From a virus, in the IMG/VR virus record IMGVR_UViG_3300010413_002638, positions 48,805 to 112,804 of that record: a stretch of 64,000 bases of DNA; one strand, given 5' to 3'. Below, in pieces: positions 6,624-14,428 of the stretch (positions are counted from its first letter, which is position 1; each line of letters begins with the position of its first letter). Under the pieces are notes generated by a model. It did not search any database. It was not told the origin of the DNA and was given only the letters and a program-made list of their open reading frames with translations. A program made the translations under genes and the position numbers.

Positions 6624-9368
6624 CTATTTATTCAACTTCTCCATCCTCTCCGCCTCATAGGCTTCTCTCCAACCACGATGGAGTAGTTTAATAATTACCT
6701 CACCTCGCACCAAAGTGAAGGTATTGCGCATCTCATCATATTCGACAAAGAGCTGCACACCAGTACCAGGTTGCTGGATCATCTCTAAATCCTGCATCAA
6801 CAGAGCCTTGCCAAAAAGCATCACCAGAGTGCTTTGGATGCCGTCACTAATCACCAGTCTACCGTATGGCTTGTTGTTCTTTGATTCCGCCATTTCAAAA
6901 CCTATGATAACGCCCTCCAATTTGGCCTCACCATTCTTAACGGAATTCACTTTCGCATCTTCAATAGTGCAACCGCCCTCTATCTCATACACATCCAAAG
7001 GAGAGTGTAAATAATATCCAAGATATTCCTTCTCGAACTCAAGCATTTGTTCAATAGTGAAGTCCTCTGGAAACAAGGACATTACTTTCTCGGGAGAATC
7101 ATCAGGGACCGGCTTCCAATTCTCCATTTTGGTCGGAACCTTGCGGCGATTTGGATATGCTTTGAAATATTCATCAATTTGGCGTTGACGTTCTTGTTCG
7201 ATAGCTTCGTCCGTCCAATCATCCAGCAGCAACAATTTTCGCCTTATCTCCTGGCGGAGCTTGGTGATGTCCTTGCCACTGCAATATTTGTACCTGTAAT
7301 ACTCCCAAGTCGCCTGAGCATTTTCGTATCCTGGAAACTGCCTGAATGACCCCAATTTGATGAAACGCTCAAAAACCGACTTGTCCTTCCCTGCCGAGTC
7401 AACCATATCATCCAAAGAAGTAAATTGCCGTTGGCTGGTCCATTTTTTAGCGGCAACATCGCCCAACCCCTTGATGCCAATCAAACCCTGGTTCACCACA
7501 TCGCCCGTAACCGTGAAATTGGCGGTCATATTCTCCACATTGATCGTGTCGAACTTCACGCCACGAGCACGTTGCTTCGGTTGGAACTTGCCACAATACG
7601 TGATATCCGTCGGTTCCCAGTTCTCAGACCGTGCCACGCCCATATAACGAACGAGTTTGTCCGGATGGCAATCGCTCATCACCGCCGCCCAGAACTCTGG
7701 CGCGAAATGAGCCTTCAACCATAAACATCGATGAGCCACCAGGCAATAACTGACAGCATGGCTGCGGTTAAACGCATATCGCCCAAACGTCTCCATCTTC
7801 GTCCACCACTGCTCCGCTTCCTGCTCACCCAAAACACGCGAAGCACCGCGTACCCATTTCTCCTTGATGGGCTTGAGCTTGTGCGTCCATTTCTTGGCTA
7901 CAGCCTTACGAGCCTCCTGAGCCTCCGGAGCCGTAAAACCAGCCACAAGCTGCCAAATAGCCTGCAACTGCTCCTGATAAACAATGACTCCATAAGTGTC
8001 TTTCAAGACACTAAGAATATCCGGATGTAATTTCTTCTGCCAACGGCCTGATGTATCATCGCGGTTTGCCACCGCATCCGGAATAGAGGCCATAGGACCA
8101 GGATGCCCCATGGCATTAAAGAGCATCAGATCCTCAAAATTCCGTACACCATTCTGCAAGATACTCTTGGCCAGATTCGTATCGAATTGAAAAACGCCAT
8201 CTGTCTTCTGGGCGTTTGCCAGTGCAAGCGCGTACTCGTCATTTAGGTCAATATATCGTTTATTCCCGTCGCCGTCGAAGAAATGACCAGCTCGGCTTTG
8301 TGTAGGATCAATATCATCCCATCCGTCCATGTTCTTGCCAAAAGAGATACCACGATTCCGCTCGATCAATTTGCAACATTCGAAGATATACTTGAGCGTC
8401 TTGAGACCGAGAATGTCCCACTTAACATAACCAAACTTGGACAGCTGTGTGTTACGGCCTTCCGTCCACATGCTGATCCAATAGCCACCCTTCTTGCTCT
8501 TAGCCAGCGGAATATTGCCGTAGAGAGAGCGATCGGCAATAATCAGGGCACCAGCGTGCATACCCATATTGCGAACGCGACCTACCAACTTGACCGCATA
8601 ATCAACGATCTTAGGGTGCTTCTTGGCGAATTTGAGGAGATCTTCATGGTCTCGCAGAAGTTTACCAATAGTAATTCCATCTGTGTCAGCAGATCCGCAT
8701 TTAGGGCACTTGGTAGCGTTATGCGAATGCCCACATTCAGTCTCTTCACCGGTATCTGCATTGACGACACGGCCCTTACAATTAGACTTGCCTCCATCCT
8801 TTAGATCATCCACTTCATCCGGCAGATTGGTCGTAAGTGATAAAATCTCCTGTTTATCCAGCCAGCCGGTGGCGGCACAGACATCGATAAGAGCAGATCG
8901 GAATTTGTAGGTTGTCCATGTGCCCACACTGCAGACAGCACCATAACCGTCTTTGATGTGCGCACCGAATTTCCGCATCGCATATTCTTTAATAGGATCA
9001 CGGGCTTCCGGTAGACAATCTATATCAATATCCGGTTGGTCTGGATCTTTGATGAGATCAGGCGGGATAAAGCCCTGGTCGCGCTTGAAATCTGATACCA
9101 CAGAAGCCCGCACGCTATTGAGCATGGGCGTGGTGCGAGCAGCAATCGGGTCTCCTTCGACCATTCCCAACAACCACGGCAACAAAAGAAAGTTGGGATT
9201 AGAAGAGAATTTCTTGCCGTCGTTGTAGAGATTCGTCCAGTAAGTGATAGCACCTTGCTTCTCAACTTCCTGGATTTCGAATTTCAGCCGTTCTTGATAC
9301 TCTTGGCCGTTCTTGCGATTTGCTTTGTTTGCTATCTCTTTGATTTCTTGCCAAGAGACTTCAGCCAC
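6624..9368 (-). CDS. dnaE: DNA polymerase III alpha subunit, catalytic (C-terminal) half
   Basis: 914 residues of a C-family replicative polymerase lacking the PHP domain. PDIDIDC (112-118) carries the metal-binding aspartates; the third Asp is D318 in WDILGLKTL. Fingers (GVIVYQEQ ... FGRYAFNRSHAVSY), the helix-hairpin-helix (GLIGIKGLGDVAA) and a C-terminal OB fold (about 800-880) follow in normal order. An extra zinc ribbon (C197, C212, C221, C224) is inserted in the palm/fingers region. Residues 24-75 weakly repeat the segment that ends the PHP half. The start is GTG at 9368, with GAGG about 10 bases upstream. The missing GxGSxxGS motif is encoded separately at 10663-12081. Confidence 0.9.
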   Translation of the reverse strand: MAEVSWQEIKEIANKANRKNGQEYQERLKFEIQEVEKQGAITYWTNLYNDGKKFSSNPNFLLLPWLLGMVEGDPIAARTTPMLNSVRASVVSDFKRDQGFIPPDLIKDPDQPDIDIDCLPEARDPIKEYAMRKFGAHIKDGYGAVCSVGTWTTYKFRSALIDVCAATGWLDKQEILSLTTNLPDEVDDLKDGGKSNCKGRVVNADTGEETECGHSHNATKCPKCGSADTDGITIGKLLRDHEDLLKFAKKHPKIVDYAVKLVGRVRNMGMHAGALIIADRSLYGNIPLAKSKKGGYWISMWTEGRNTQLSKFGYVKWDILGLKTLKYIFECCKLIERNRGISFGKNMDGWDDIDPTQSRAGHFFDGDGNKRYIDLNDEYALALANAQKTDGVFQFDTNLAKSILQNGVRNFEDLMLFNAMGHPGPMASIPDAVANRDDTSGRWQKKLHPDILSVLKDTYGVIVYQEQLQAIWQLVAGFTAPEAQEARKAVAKKWTHKLKPIKEKWVRGASRVLGEQEAEQWWTKMETFGRYAFNRSHAVSYCLVAHRCLWLKAHFAPEFWAAVMSDCHPDKLVRYMGVARSENWEPTDITYCGKFQPKQRARGVKFDTINVENMTANFTVTGDVVNQGLIGIKGLGDVAAKKWTSQRQFTSLDDMVDSAGKDKSVFERFIKLGSFRQFPGYENAQATWEYYRYKYCSGKDITKLRQEIRRKLLLLDDWTDEAIEQERQRQIDEYFKAYPNRRKVPTKMENWKPVPDDSPEKVMSLFPEDFTIEQMLEFEKEYLGYYLHSPLDVYEIEGGCTIEDAKVNSVKNGEAKLEGVIIGFEMAESKNNKPYGRLVISDGIQSTLVMLFGKALLMQDLEMIQQPGTGVQLFVEYDEMRNTFTLVRGEVIIKLLHRGWREAYEAERMEKLNK

Positions 9369-9730
9369 TTTTGATATTCCTCTAACTTGTCAGCATGATT
9401 ACTTTTTACATGCAGCGTCCGCCCACTAGTGCTAGACATAGGTTTGTTGCAAAATGGACAACACAGCTGATCGGTCGGAGCTGGTTCTGGTACTGGTTCC
9501 ACCTGTGTGGGTCTGGGAATAGTATCTGGGTCCAATTCCCATGGTTGTATGGCAACCAATCTACCCTGGCGTTTTTCCATAGGTGCAGAATAGAGACAAT
9601 AACCAGCCTCCACTGCCCTATTTAGCAGCTCCTGATACTCTGAGTTATTCTTTAGTTTGTGCTGCGATATAATGCGGCTCGGTGGTTTAACCAGAATGAA
9701 AGCAGTATGCTTGAAGTCAATCTTGTTCAT
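9332..9730 (-). CDS. Zinc-finger protein between the polymerase halves
   Basis: 132 residues: a basic N-terminal half, a Pro-rich linker (PVPEPAP) and a C-terminal CPFC ... LHVKSNH unit with C2H2-like spacing, ending in a basic tail. Probably binds DNA or a protein partner; no family recognised. It overlaps the polymerase catalytic half by 37 bases and the RNase H-like gene by 14, so it is tightly coupled to the replication genes. A bridging role between the two polymerase polypeptides is a speculation. Confidence 0.65.
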   Translation of the reverse strand: MNKIDFKHTAFILVKPPSRIISQHKLKNNSEYQELLNRAVEAGYCLYSAPMEKRQGRLVAIQPWELDPDTIPRPTQVEPVPEPAPTDQLCCPFCNKPMSSTSGRTLHVKSNHADKLEEYQKWLKSLGKKSKR

Positions 9731-10172
9731 CCGGCAAATGGTCCACAGTCTGTGAATCGTATTGTTGCTGAGATAGACAAATCCTGCTCGCTAGCGACCG
9801 GCAGACAGCAAGATTTTCGTTATTGGGCGAATCAACTACAAATCCGACATCTTCGAAGAACCCCACCCATCGTACGAACTCATCTATCTCCTGCTTGTAT
9901 CCTTTCACATCGCCCCTCAAATAATTTAATACTGTCTCGTCGGGGAAGTGCATAATTATTTTAAGTTTTCGACAGGCCGGATTAACAGCGGCCAAAGCCA
10001 ATTTAGCAGCCTGGATCTTAGCCCTATCGATCTCGGAACCACCTAGCCCAAAACCCAACAACCGACACCGCACCTGGTCATTAGAGCTAAACATTAGAAG
10101 AATACCACACGAACTCAATTGCATGACCTCGTTGGCATTCCTGATAGAAATCGCACAGAAAATATCGATCAT
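9717..10172 (-). CDS. RNase H-fold protein, catalytic residues apparently lost
   Basis: 151 residues. The order resembles RNase HI: a first strand (MIDIFCAIS), a second strand (CGILLMFSS), a third (CRLLGFGLGG), then a helix (RAKIQAAKLALAAV) and the fourth strand (KLKIIMHFPDETVLNYL). The positions expected to hold the metal ligands read Ala/Ile in strand 1 and Lys in the helix instead of Asp and Glu; only an Asp near 78 remains, one residue off. A structural or nucleic-acid-binding role is therefore more likely than nuclease activity. It starts at an ATGA overlap with the MazG-like gene. The RNase H assignment is by pattern and needs a profile search. Confidence 0.5.
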   Translation of the reverse strand: MIDIFCAISIRNANEVMQLSSCGILLMFSSNDQVRCRLLGFGLGGSEIDRAKIQAAKLALAAVNPACRKLKIIMHFPDETVLNYLRGDVKGYKQEIDEFVRWVGFFEDVGFVVDSPNNENLAVCRSLASRICLSQQQYDSQTVDHLPDEQD

Positions 10173-10663
10173 AGTAGATTATTCTTGAGATCTCGGATCT
10201 CTGGGTAAGTCGATTTGGTATACGATTGTAGGGCACGCAACGCCTCAGCAATCCCCCGCAAAACAGCATTTTTTGCCGCTCGCTTGTCAGGTAGACCCCG
10301 CGACCTACCCACCAACACCAACAATTGATCGGCGTGAGCCTTCACGTTGTCCGGGAATGTCTCATCCTTGGCTTGGGCCTTTATCATCCGTTCATCAAAA
10401 GAACGCTGTAGCCAAATAGCCAAAGATTCAATCACGTGGAAAGACAAATCAGCACATTCTTTCTCCACCCTGGCGAGGCAAGTTTTTCTATTACCCTCAT
10501 TCTCCAAGGCGTTATACAAGTCATCCACCACATCAAGTAATTTCACCAGGAACACTGACAACTGGGGGCTTGGACCGCCCTGCAGCAGAACATGTGTATA
10601 GATGGAATGCTTCAATTCAGCAAGAGATTCGGTGGCCGACGGGCCAATAGGTGTCTGCATCAT
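10169..10663 (-). CDS. Helical protein, possible MazG-like nucleotide pyrophosphohydrolase
   Basis: 164 residues, almost all helix. D44-x2-D47 in one helix and E69-x2-D72 (KECADL) in the next recall the ExxE ... ExxD metal site of MazG-like all-alpha NTP pyrophosphohydrolases, with Asp replacing Glu in the first pair. If correct, it would hydrolyse a (d)NTP to (d)NMP, which matters because a MazG-type enzyme supplies dGMP to PurZ in 2-aminoadenine phages. The evidence is thin, and a plain helical accessory protein is the alternative. Its ATG overlaps the PHP-half stop by one base; the second ATG at 10660 is also possible. Confidence 0.4.
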   Translation of the reverse strand: MMQTPIGPSATESLAELKHSIYTHVLLQGGPSPQLSVFLVKLLDVVDDLYNALENEGNRKTCLARVEKECADLSFHVIESLAIWLQRSFDERMIKAQAKDETFPDNVKAHADQLLVLVGRSRGLPDKRAAKNAVLRGIAEALRALQSYTKSTYPEIRDLKNNLL

Positions 10664-12081
10664 TACTCACTCGGCATTTTGACGTTCAACATGTATCCAC
10701 CACGGCTCGACGCCAGGAACCGGTCAAACGAAAGACCCCACAACAATGGGTCCAAGACGTGAATCCCCAGCAGAAAACAAACCAGCGAACCGCCAGCACT
10801 TCCACGTGGACTGAAAGGCCAACCTCGTTTCTTTCCGTACTTAATAAGATCCTTGGTGATAAGGAAGTAGCTAGCGAACCCTTTATCAATAAACCGGTTC
10901 AATTCAATACTAGCCTGTTCCCTATAAGTCACCTCGCGGCCATCGATGAGAAATTTGGTCTTACATTTCTCCAATCCACGCCACCGCAATTCCTTAATGA
11001 CCAGTTTACACAACTCATTATCAGCATCAGATATCTCGGGATATTTGGGAGCAGTATCAACACCAAATTTCTCACAGCGATCGGCAACCATTAGGGTATT
11101 ATCGCACAATTGATCAAAAGTTCGGTTGTCTATGCCGTTACTGTAATTGCCGTTACGGAACGTGGCCCATAATTCTGCCCGCGACTTCATGAATTGTTCA
11201 TCACTATTGACATGGAATAGATCCGGCGAATCGATGGTTGTTTCCTGGGCGACAGCCATCATCAGTTTCTGCAATATGAAGTCAGCTCGATTGAGATAAT
11301 GACAATCATTGGTGAGTACAACAGGAATCTTGAAGAAATCAGCGATAGATATCAACTCACGAAATACCTTATCATCCTCTGGGATGCCAGGCATTTGAAC
11401 TTCAAGATAATAGTCCTGGCCGAATGCTTTCTTGAACTTCTTGATGTATTCGACAGCCGCGTCTAATCTGGCCTTCTTTTTCCGCTCGACCAGAACCTTT
11501 CCTTCTTTGTCGGTGAGCTGTTTATAGCGAAGCTCATGAGACACTGGCCCATTTAGACACCCAGACAACACTATGAGTCCTTCGCGAAACTCGCAAAGTT
11601 TATCGAACCAGATCCTATTGTATTGTGTACTACCCATACCGAATAGACCGGTCTCATAAGCTTGGGTTGTCAATCTTACGAGATTATGAAATCCGGTTTC
11701 ATTCTTGCAAAGGACCGTCAAATGTCTATTGCGCCTGATACGGCTGGAAGTGTCTGGATTTTCTTCCTGCCATTCTTTCGAGCGAAATTTGATTCCTTTT
11801 GCCACCAGTTCTTGTCGTAATGGTTCGAAGTCATTGAAGTAAATTTCGCAACCTGGGATGTACTTCAAGCCGTGCTTCTTGAAGGCGAGATACATGTCAG
11901 GCACGGAAGCCATATGGCCGTGCTCTGTAGCACTCATAGCGGAGTAGCCGCGAGCTGCACATTGCTCGGCATACTGTTCTGGCGTAGCCACGCCGTCCAG
12001 AGCTGAAAAGACGGTGTGATTGTGCAGGTGCACGAAATCAGAAGGGCCGGTATATTCTTCAGGACTGAATTCTTCTGACAT
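10663..12081 (-). CDS. dnaE: DNA polymerase III alpha subunit, N-terminal half with PHP domain
   Basis: 472 residues. The PHP domain shows HLHNHTVFSALDG (18-30), EHGH (53-56), GCEIYF (78-82), LSGCLNG and NDCHYL: the set of His/Asp/Glu/Cys metal ligands looks intact, so a metal-dependent 3'-5' proofreading activity is plausible. After the PHP domain come the palm-proximal helices and PRGSAGGSLVCFLLGI, the nucleotide-binding GxGSxxGS-type motif, and SFDRFL. The protein then stops about 15 residues later, just before the PDxDxD motif, which is on the separate ORF 6624-9368. Both halves are needed for one active site, so they must associate. It overlaps the upstream gene by 23 bases. Confidence 0.9.
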   Translation of the reverse strand: MSEEFSPEEYTGPSDFVHLHNHTVFSALDGVATPEQYAEQCAARGYSAMSATEHGHMASVPDMYLAFKKHGLKYIPGCEIYFNDFEPLRQELVAKGIKFRSKEWQEENPDTSSRIRRNRHLTVLCKNETGFHNLVRLTTQAYETGLFGMGSTQYNRIWFDKLCEFREGLIVLSGCLNGPVSHELRYKQLTDKEGKVLVERKKKARLDAAVEYIKKFKKAFGQDYYLEVQMPGIPEDDKVFRELISIADFFKIPVVLTNDCHYLNRADFILQKLMMAVAQETTIDSPDLFHVNSDEQFMKSRAELWATFRNGNYSNGIDNRTFDQLCDNTLMVADRCEKFGVDTAPKYPEISDADNELCKLVIKELRWRGLEKCKTKFLIDGREVTYREQASIELNRFIDKGFASYFLITKDLIKYGKKRGWPFSPRGSAGGSLVCFLLGIHVLDPLLWGLSFDRFLASSRGGYMLNVKMPSE

Positions 12082-12724
12082 TAGCCACTATTTCGTCGTT
12101 GATGTTGTACAATGACTGACTTCTAAACACTGTCTGGCACACTCGCTCGATCAACTCATTATCTAGGTCAGTCGTATCCGGGTAATTAGGCGTCGTTGGT
12201 TGTCTTCCCAAGCGGCGTATAAATCCTTCAAATATCGCTGCCGCGCTAGGCATATTAAAATTACAAGTTTGCCAAAATCTGCATAAGTAATTATATAGCC
12301 TATTTCTGCCACCTTTCTTCAATAACCTGTCGAAGTTATCAACAATAGATTTTACGTGGATCTCTTCTATTTTGGCGGGATCGATCAACTCGATAAAGTA
12401 AGACCTGGCGTAATCGTTGGTGAGATCTGTTTGAAAGATCGTTCGCCTGGACTCTATTACGGCTTGGGTAATTAATTGGCGAACGTTTTCTGCTGAAAGC
12501 CCACATGATAACCCAACGGAAAACGCCTTACTCATATCGCGTAGGCCACGCAACGAATGCCTTTGATCGGTCTTTGCTTGCAACCAATTATCGAGATTCG
12601 GCACCACCATCTTATGCAACGTATTATCAAATAGTTCTGGTAGATTCGCACTGTCGCGGAAATAAAATAGCTCTCCATCGATCTCGAAAACAGTCACCGT
12701 TTTCTCAACATATCTAATAATCAT
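12059..12724 (-). CDS. Hypothetical protein at head of replication operon
   Basis: 221 residues, mixed alpha/beta N-terminus followed by helices with several Arg-rich faces; no motif recognised. As the first gene of the minus-strand polymerase operon and overlapping the PHP half by 23 bases, it may be a replication accessory factor. The start ATG 12724 lies on the opposite strand of the same CATG that contains the ATG of the divergent glycosyltransferase, so any promoter for this operon must lie inside that neighbour's coding sequence. A TTG four codons upstream is an alternative start. Confidence 0.65.
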   Translation of the reverse strand: MIIRYVEKTVTVFEIDGELFYFRDSANLPELFDNTLHKMVVPNLDNWLQAKTDQRHSLRGLRDMSKAFSVGLSCGLSAENVRQLITQAVIESRRTIFQTDLTNDYARSYFIELIDPAKIEEIHVKSIVDNFDRLLKKGGRNRLYNYLCRFWQTCNFNMPSAAAIFEGFIRRLGRQPTTPNYPDTTDLDNELIERVCQTVFRSQSLYNINDEIVANVRRIQS

Positions 12725-13682
12725 GTTATCTAACAATCGAAGAAGAGAAATAAGCGTCGTTGTCGTTTGCGGCGACCAATACCACGATTATCTCCGAACA
12801 GCTATAGACAGCATTCGAAGACAAACCATTCAGCCAGATGAGATAATAATAGTATACGACAACACCGAGCCAAGTATGACCTCCTACCCATATCTACAAA
12901 CACACAATGACAACCCTCTCGCCAGCCGCAGGGACGGATTTGCCGCTACCAGCAAAGAAACAGTCTTTTTCCTAGACGCCGACGACTATATCAGCGATGA
13001 TTATATCGGTTCTGGTCTGGCCCTCAAAACCGACAACAACATAGTCTACTCAGACGTCCGCCTCTTCGGAACAATGAACAAAACATTACGTTATTCACCC
13101 AAATTCATGTCCCAAGAAAACTATCTGCATGTAGCCAGTCTCATCAGTCGCGACGCAATCGACATAGCAGACGCCTTCAACCCAATACCACCAGTCGATT
13201 GCCATGAAGACTGGGTATTCTGGCGGCGATTATTAAAAGCCGGATGCCCAACTATCAAACAACCTGGCATCCACTACCACCGAGAACATGAACACAACCG
13301 TTCCAAGAAAATCGTGCAACACGAATTTCCCATAGCCAAGGGAATCTGGTGTGATACTATTGGCTTCGTTCGCGCGGACGGCCAAGAACACGAAGAGCAA
13401 GTCTTACAACAATGGCCACCAGAACAGAGAGAATTATACACCATAGATAACCCGGATATCAGAGCAATCAACAAAATCCTCCAGAGAACAAACGCTGACT
13501 ATTTGTTATTCTATAGCACAAAAGACCTACAAATGATTAGAATGATGGCAGATCTAGACTACGGTGTGGCAATTGTCCAAGCCCGTGATTTACCAATGTG
13601 GTATGGAACACTCATCGTCGTTGACCTACTCAAAGCTCAATCACCGTCTTACACGTTTAACGGCAAATCGATACTGGTCTAA
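12723..13682 (+). CDS. Family 2 glycosyltransferase
   Basis: 319 residues. Starts with the GT-A strand ISVVVVCGDQYHDYLRTAIDSI, then IIIVYDN, the basic GFAATSKE segment and the DxD-type motif FLDADDYIS (D85, D87, D88) that binds the metal and nucleotide sugar. A downstream CHEDWVFWRRL matches the ED acid-base motif of GT2 enzymes. The last 100 residues (after the transferase core) are unusual and may be a second small domain. The start ATG shares its CATG with the divergent gene at 12724 and lacks a Shine-Dalgarno. It heads a plus-strand operon that includes the radical SAM/peptide cassette. Confidence 0.85.
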   Translation: MLSNNRRREISVVVVCGDQYHDYLRTAIDSIRRQTIQPDEIIIVYDNTEPSMTSYPYLQTHNDNPLASRRDGFAATSKETVFFLDADDYISDDYIGSGLALKTDNNIVYSDVRLFGTMNKTLRYSPKFMSQENYLHVASLISRDAIDIADAFNPIPPVDCHEDWVFWRRLLKAGCPTIKQPGIHYHREHEHNRSKKIVQHEFPIAKGIWCDTIGFVRADGQEHEEQVLQQWPPEQRELYTIDNPDIRAINKILQRTNADYLLFYSTKDLQMIRMMADLDYGVAIVQARDLPMWYGTLIVVDLLKAQSPSYTFNGKSILV

Positions 13683-14428
13683 TGGTAAACAAGATTTCCA
13701 TATTGATGGCTATCTATAACTGTGCAGATTATCTGCCAGCGTCCATTGAAAGCATATTAGGCCAAACAGTAGGAGATTTCGAATTTATCATCATAGACGA
13801 CGGCTCAGACGAATCGGTAATGGAGATATTAGAATGGTACAACGACAGGCGTATCAAAATTATCAGAGTCGATGAGAATGTCGGCTTGACCCGTTGCCTA
13901 AACATCGCCTTAGACGTAGCTACTGGCAATATATTCGCACGTCATGACGGGGATGATATTGCATTACCAGACAGACTGGCAATAGAATTACCATTACTTA
14001 CTGGGCGTACCGGTCTAGTGAGCTGCTGGGCGGAGCCCATCAACGAAAATGGAGAGATAATCAAAGACGACTGGACAGAGCAAGAATTGCAAAGAGAAGC
14101 TGATGAAGTAGAAAAGTTGATGTCCCAAACAAACTGCGTGTTGGCCCCAGGAGCAATATTCACCAGAGAAGTGTTCGAACGAATAGGATATTTCGATCCA
14201 GAAGTCAGATATGCACAAGATTATAATTACTGGTTGCGATTGATGAACGAGTTTACCATCAACATCGTGCCAGAGGTATTAGTGCAAAAGAGAGTCCATA
14301 AAGAATCAGTGTGGGGCCAAGAAGAAGAGCACGACCAAGATTGGCGACAAATAGCCAAAGACAGAGCCACAACAGATCCAACGATTTTTCAAGTAGAGCA
14401 TCCCCCATTTCATTGGAGAAGGCATTGA
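13682..14428 (+). CDS. Family 2 glycosyltransferase
   Basis: 248 residues of a classical GT-A enzyme: ISILMAIYNCADYLPASIESILGQT, IIIDDGSDE (37-44), LTRCLNIAL, and the DxD motif RHDGDDIA (D89, D91, D92). An acidic YAQDYNYWLRL segment supplies the likely catalytic base region. It is a single catalytic domain without membrane segments, so cytoplasmic. The donor and acceptor sugars cannot be read. Its ATG overlaps the previous stop by one base (TAATG), and its own stop overlaps the TTG start of the radical SAM gene, so the transferases and the radical SAM enzyme are translationally coupled. Confidence 0.88.
   Translation: MVNKISILMAIYNCADYLPASIESILGQTVGDFEFIIIDDGSDESVMEILEWYNDRRIKIIRVDENVGLTRCLNIALDVATGNIFARHDGDDIALPDRLAIELPLLTGRTGLVSCWAEPINENGEIIKDDWTEQELQREADEVEKLMSQTNCVLAPGAIFTREVFERIGYFDPEVRYAQDYNYWLRLMNEFTINIVPEVLVQKRVHKESVWGQEEEHDQDWRQIAKDRATTDPTIFQVEHPPFHWRRH

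Noticed and set aside
10663-10720. Split intein at the polymerase junction
   Set aside because: The PHP half ends only about 15 residues after the conserved SFDRFL motif, without an intein N-part, and the catalytic half lacks an intein C-terminal His-Asn. The known cyanobacterial DnaE split-intein site lies elsewhere (near YAFNRSH).
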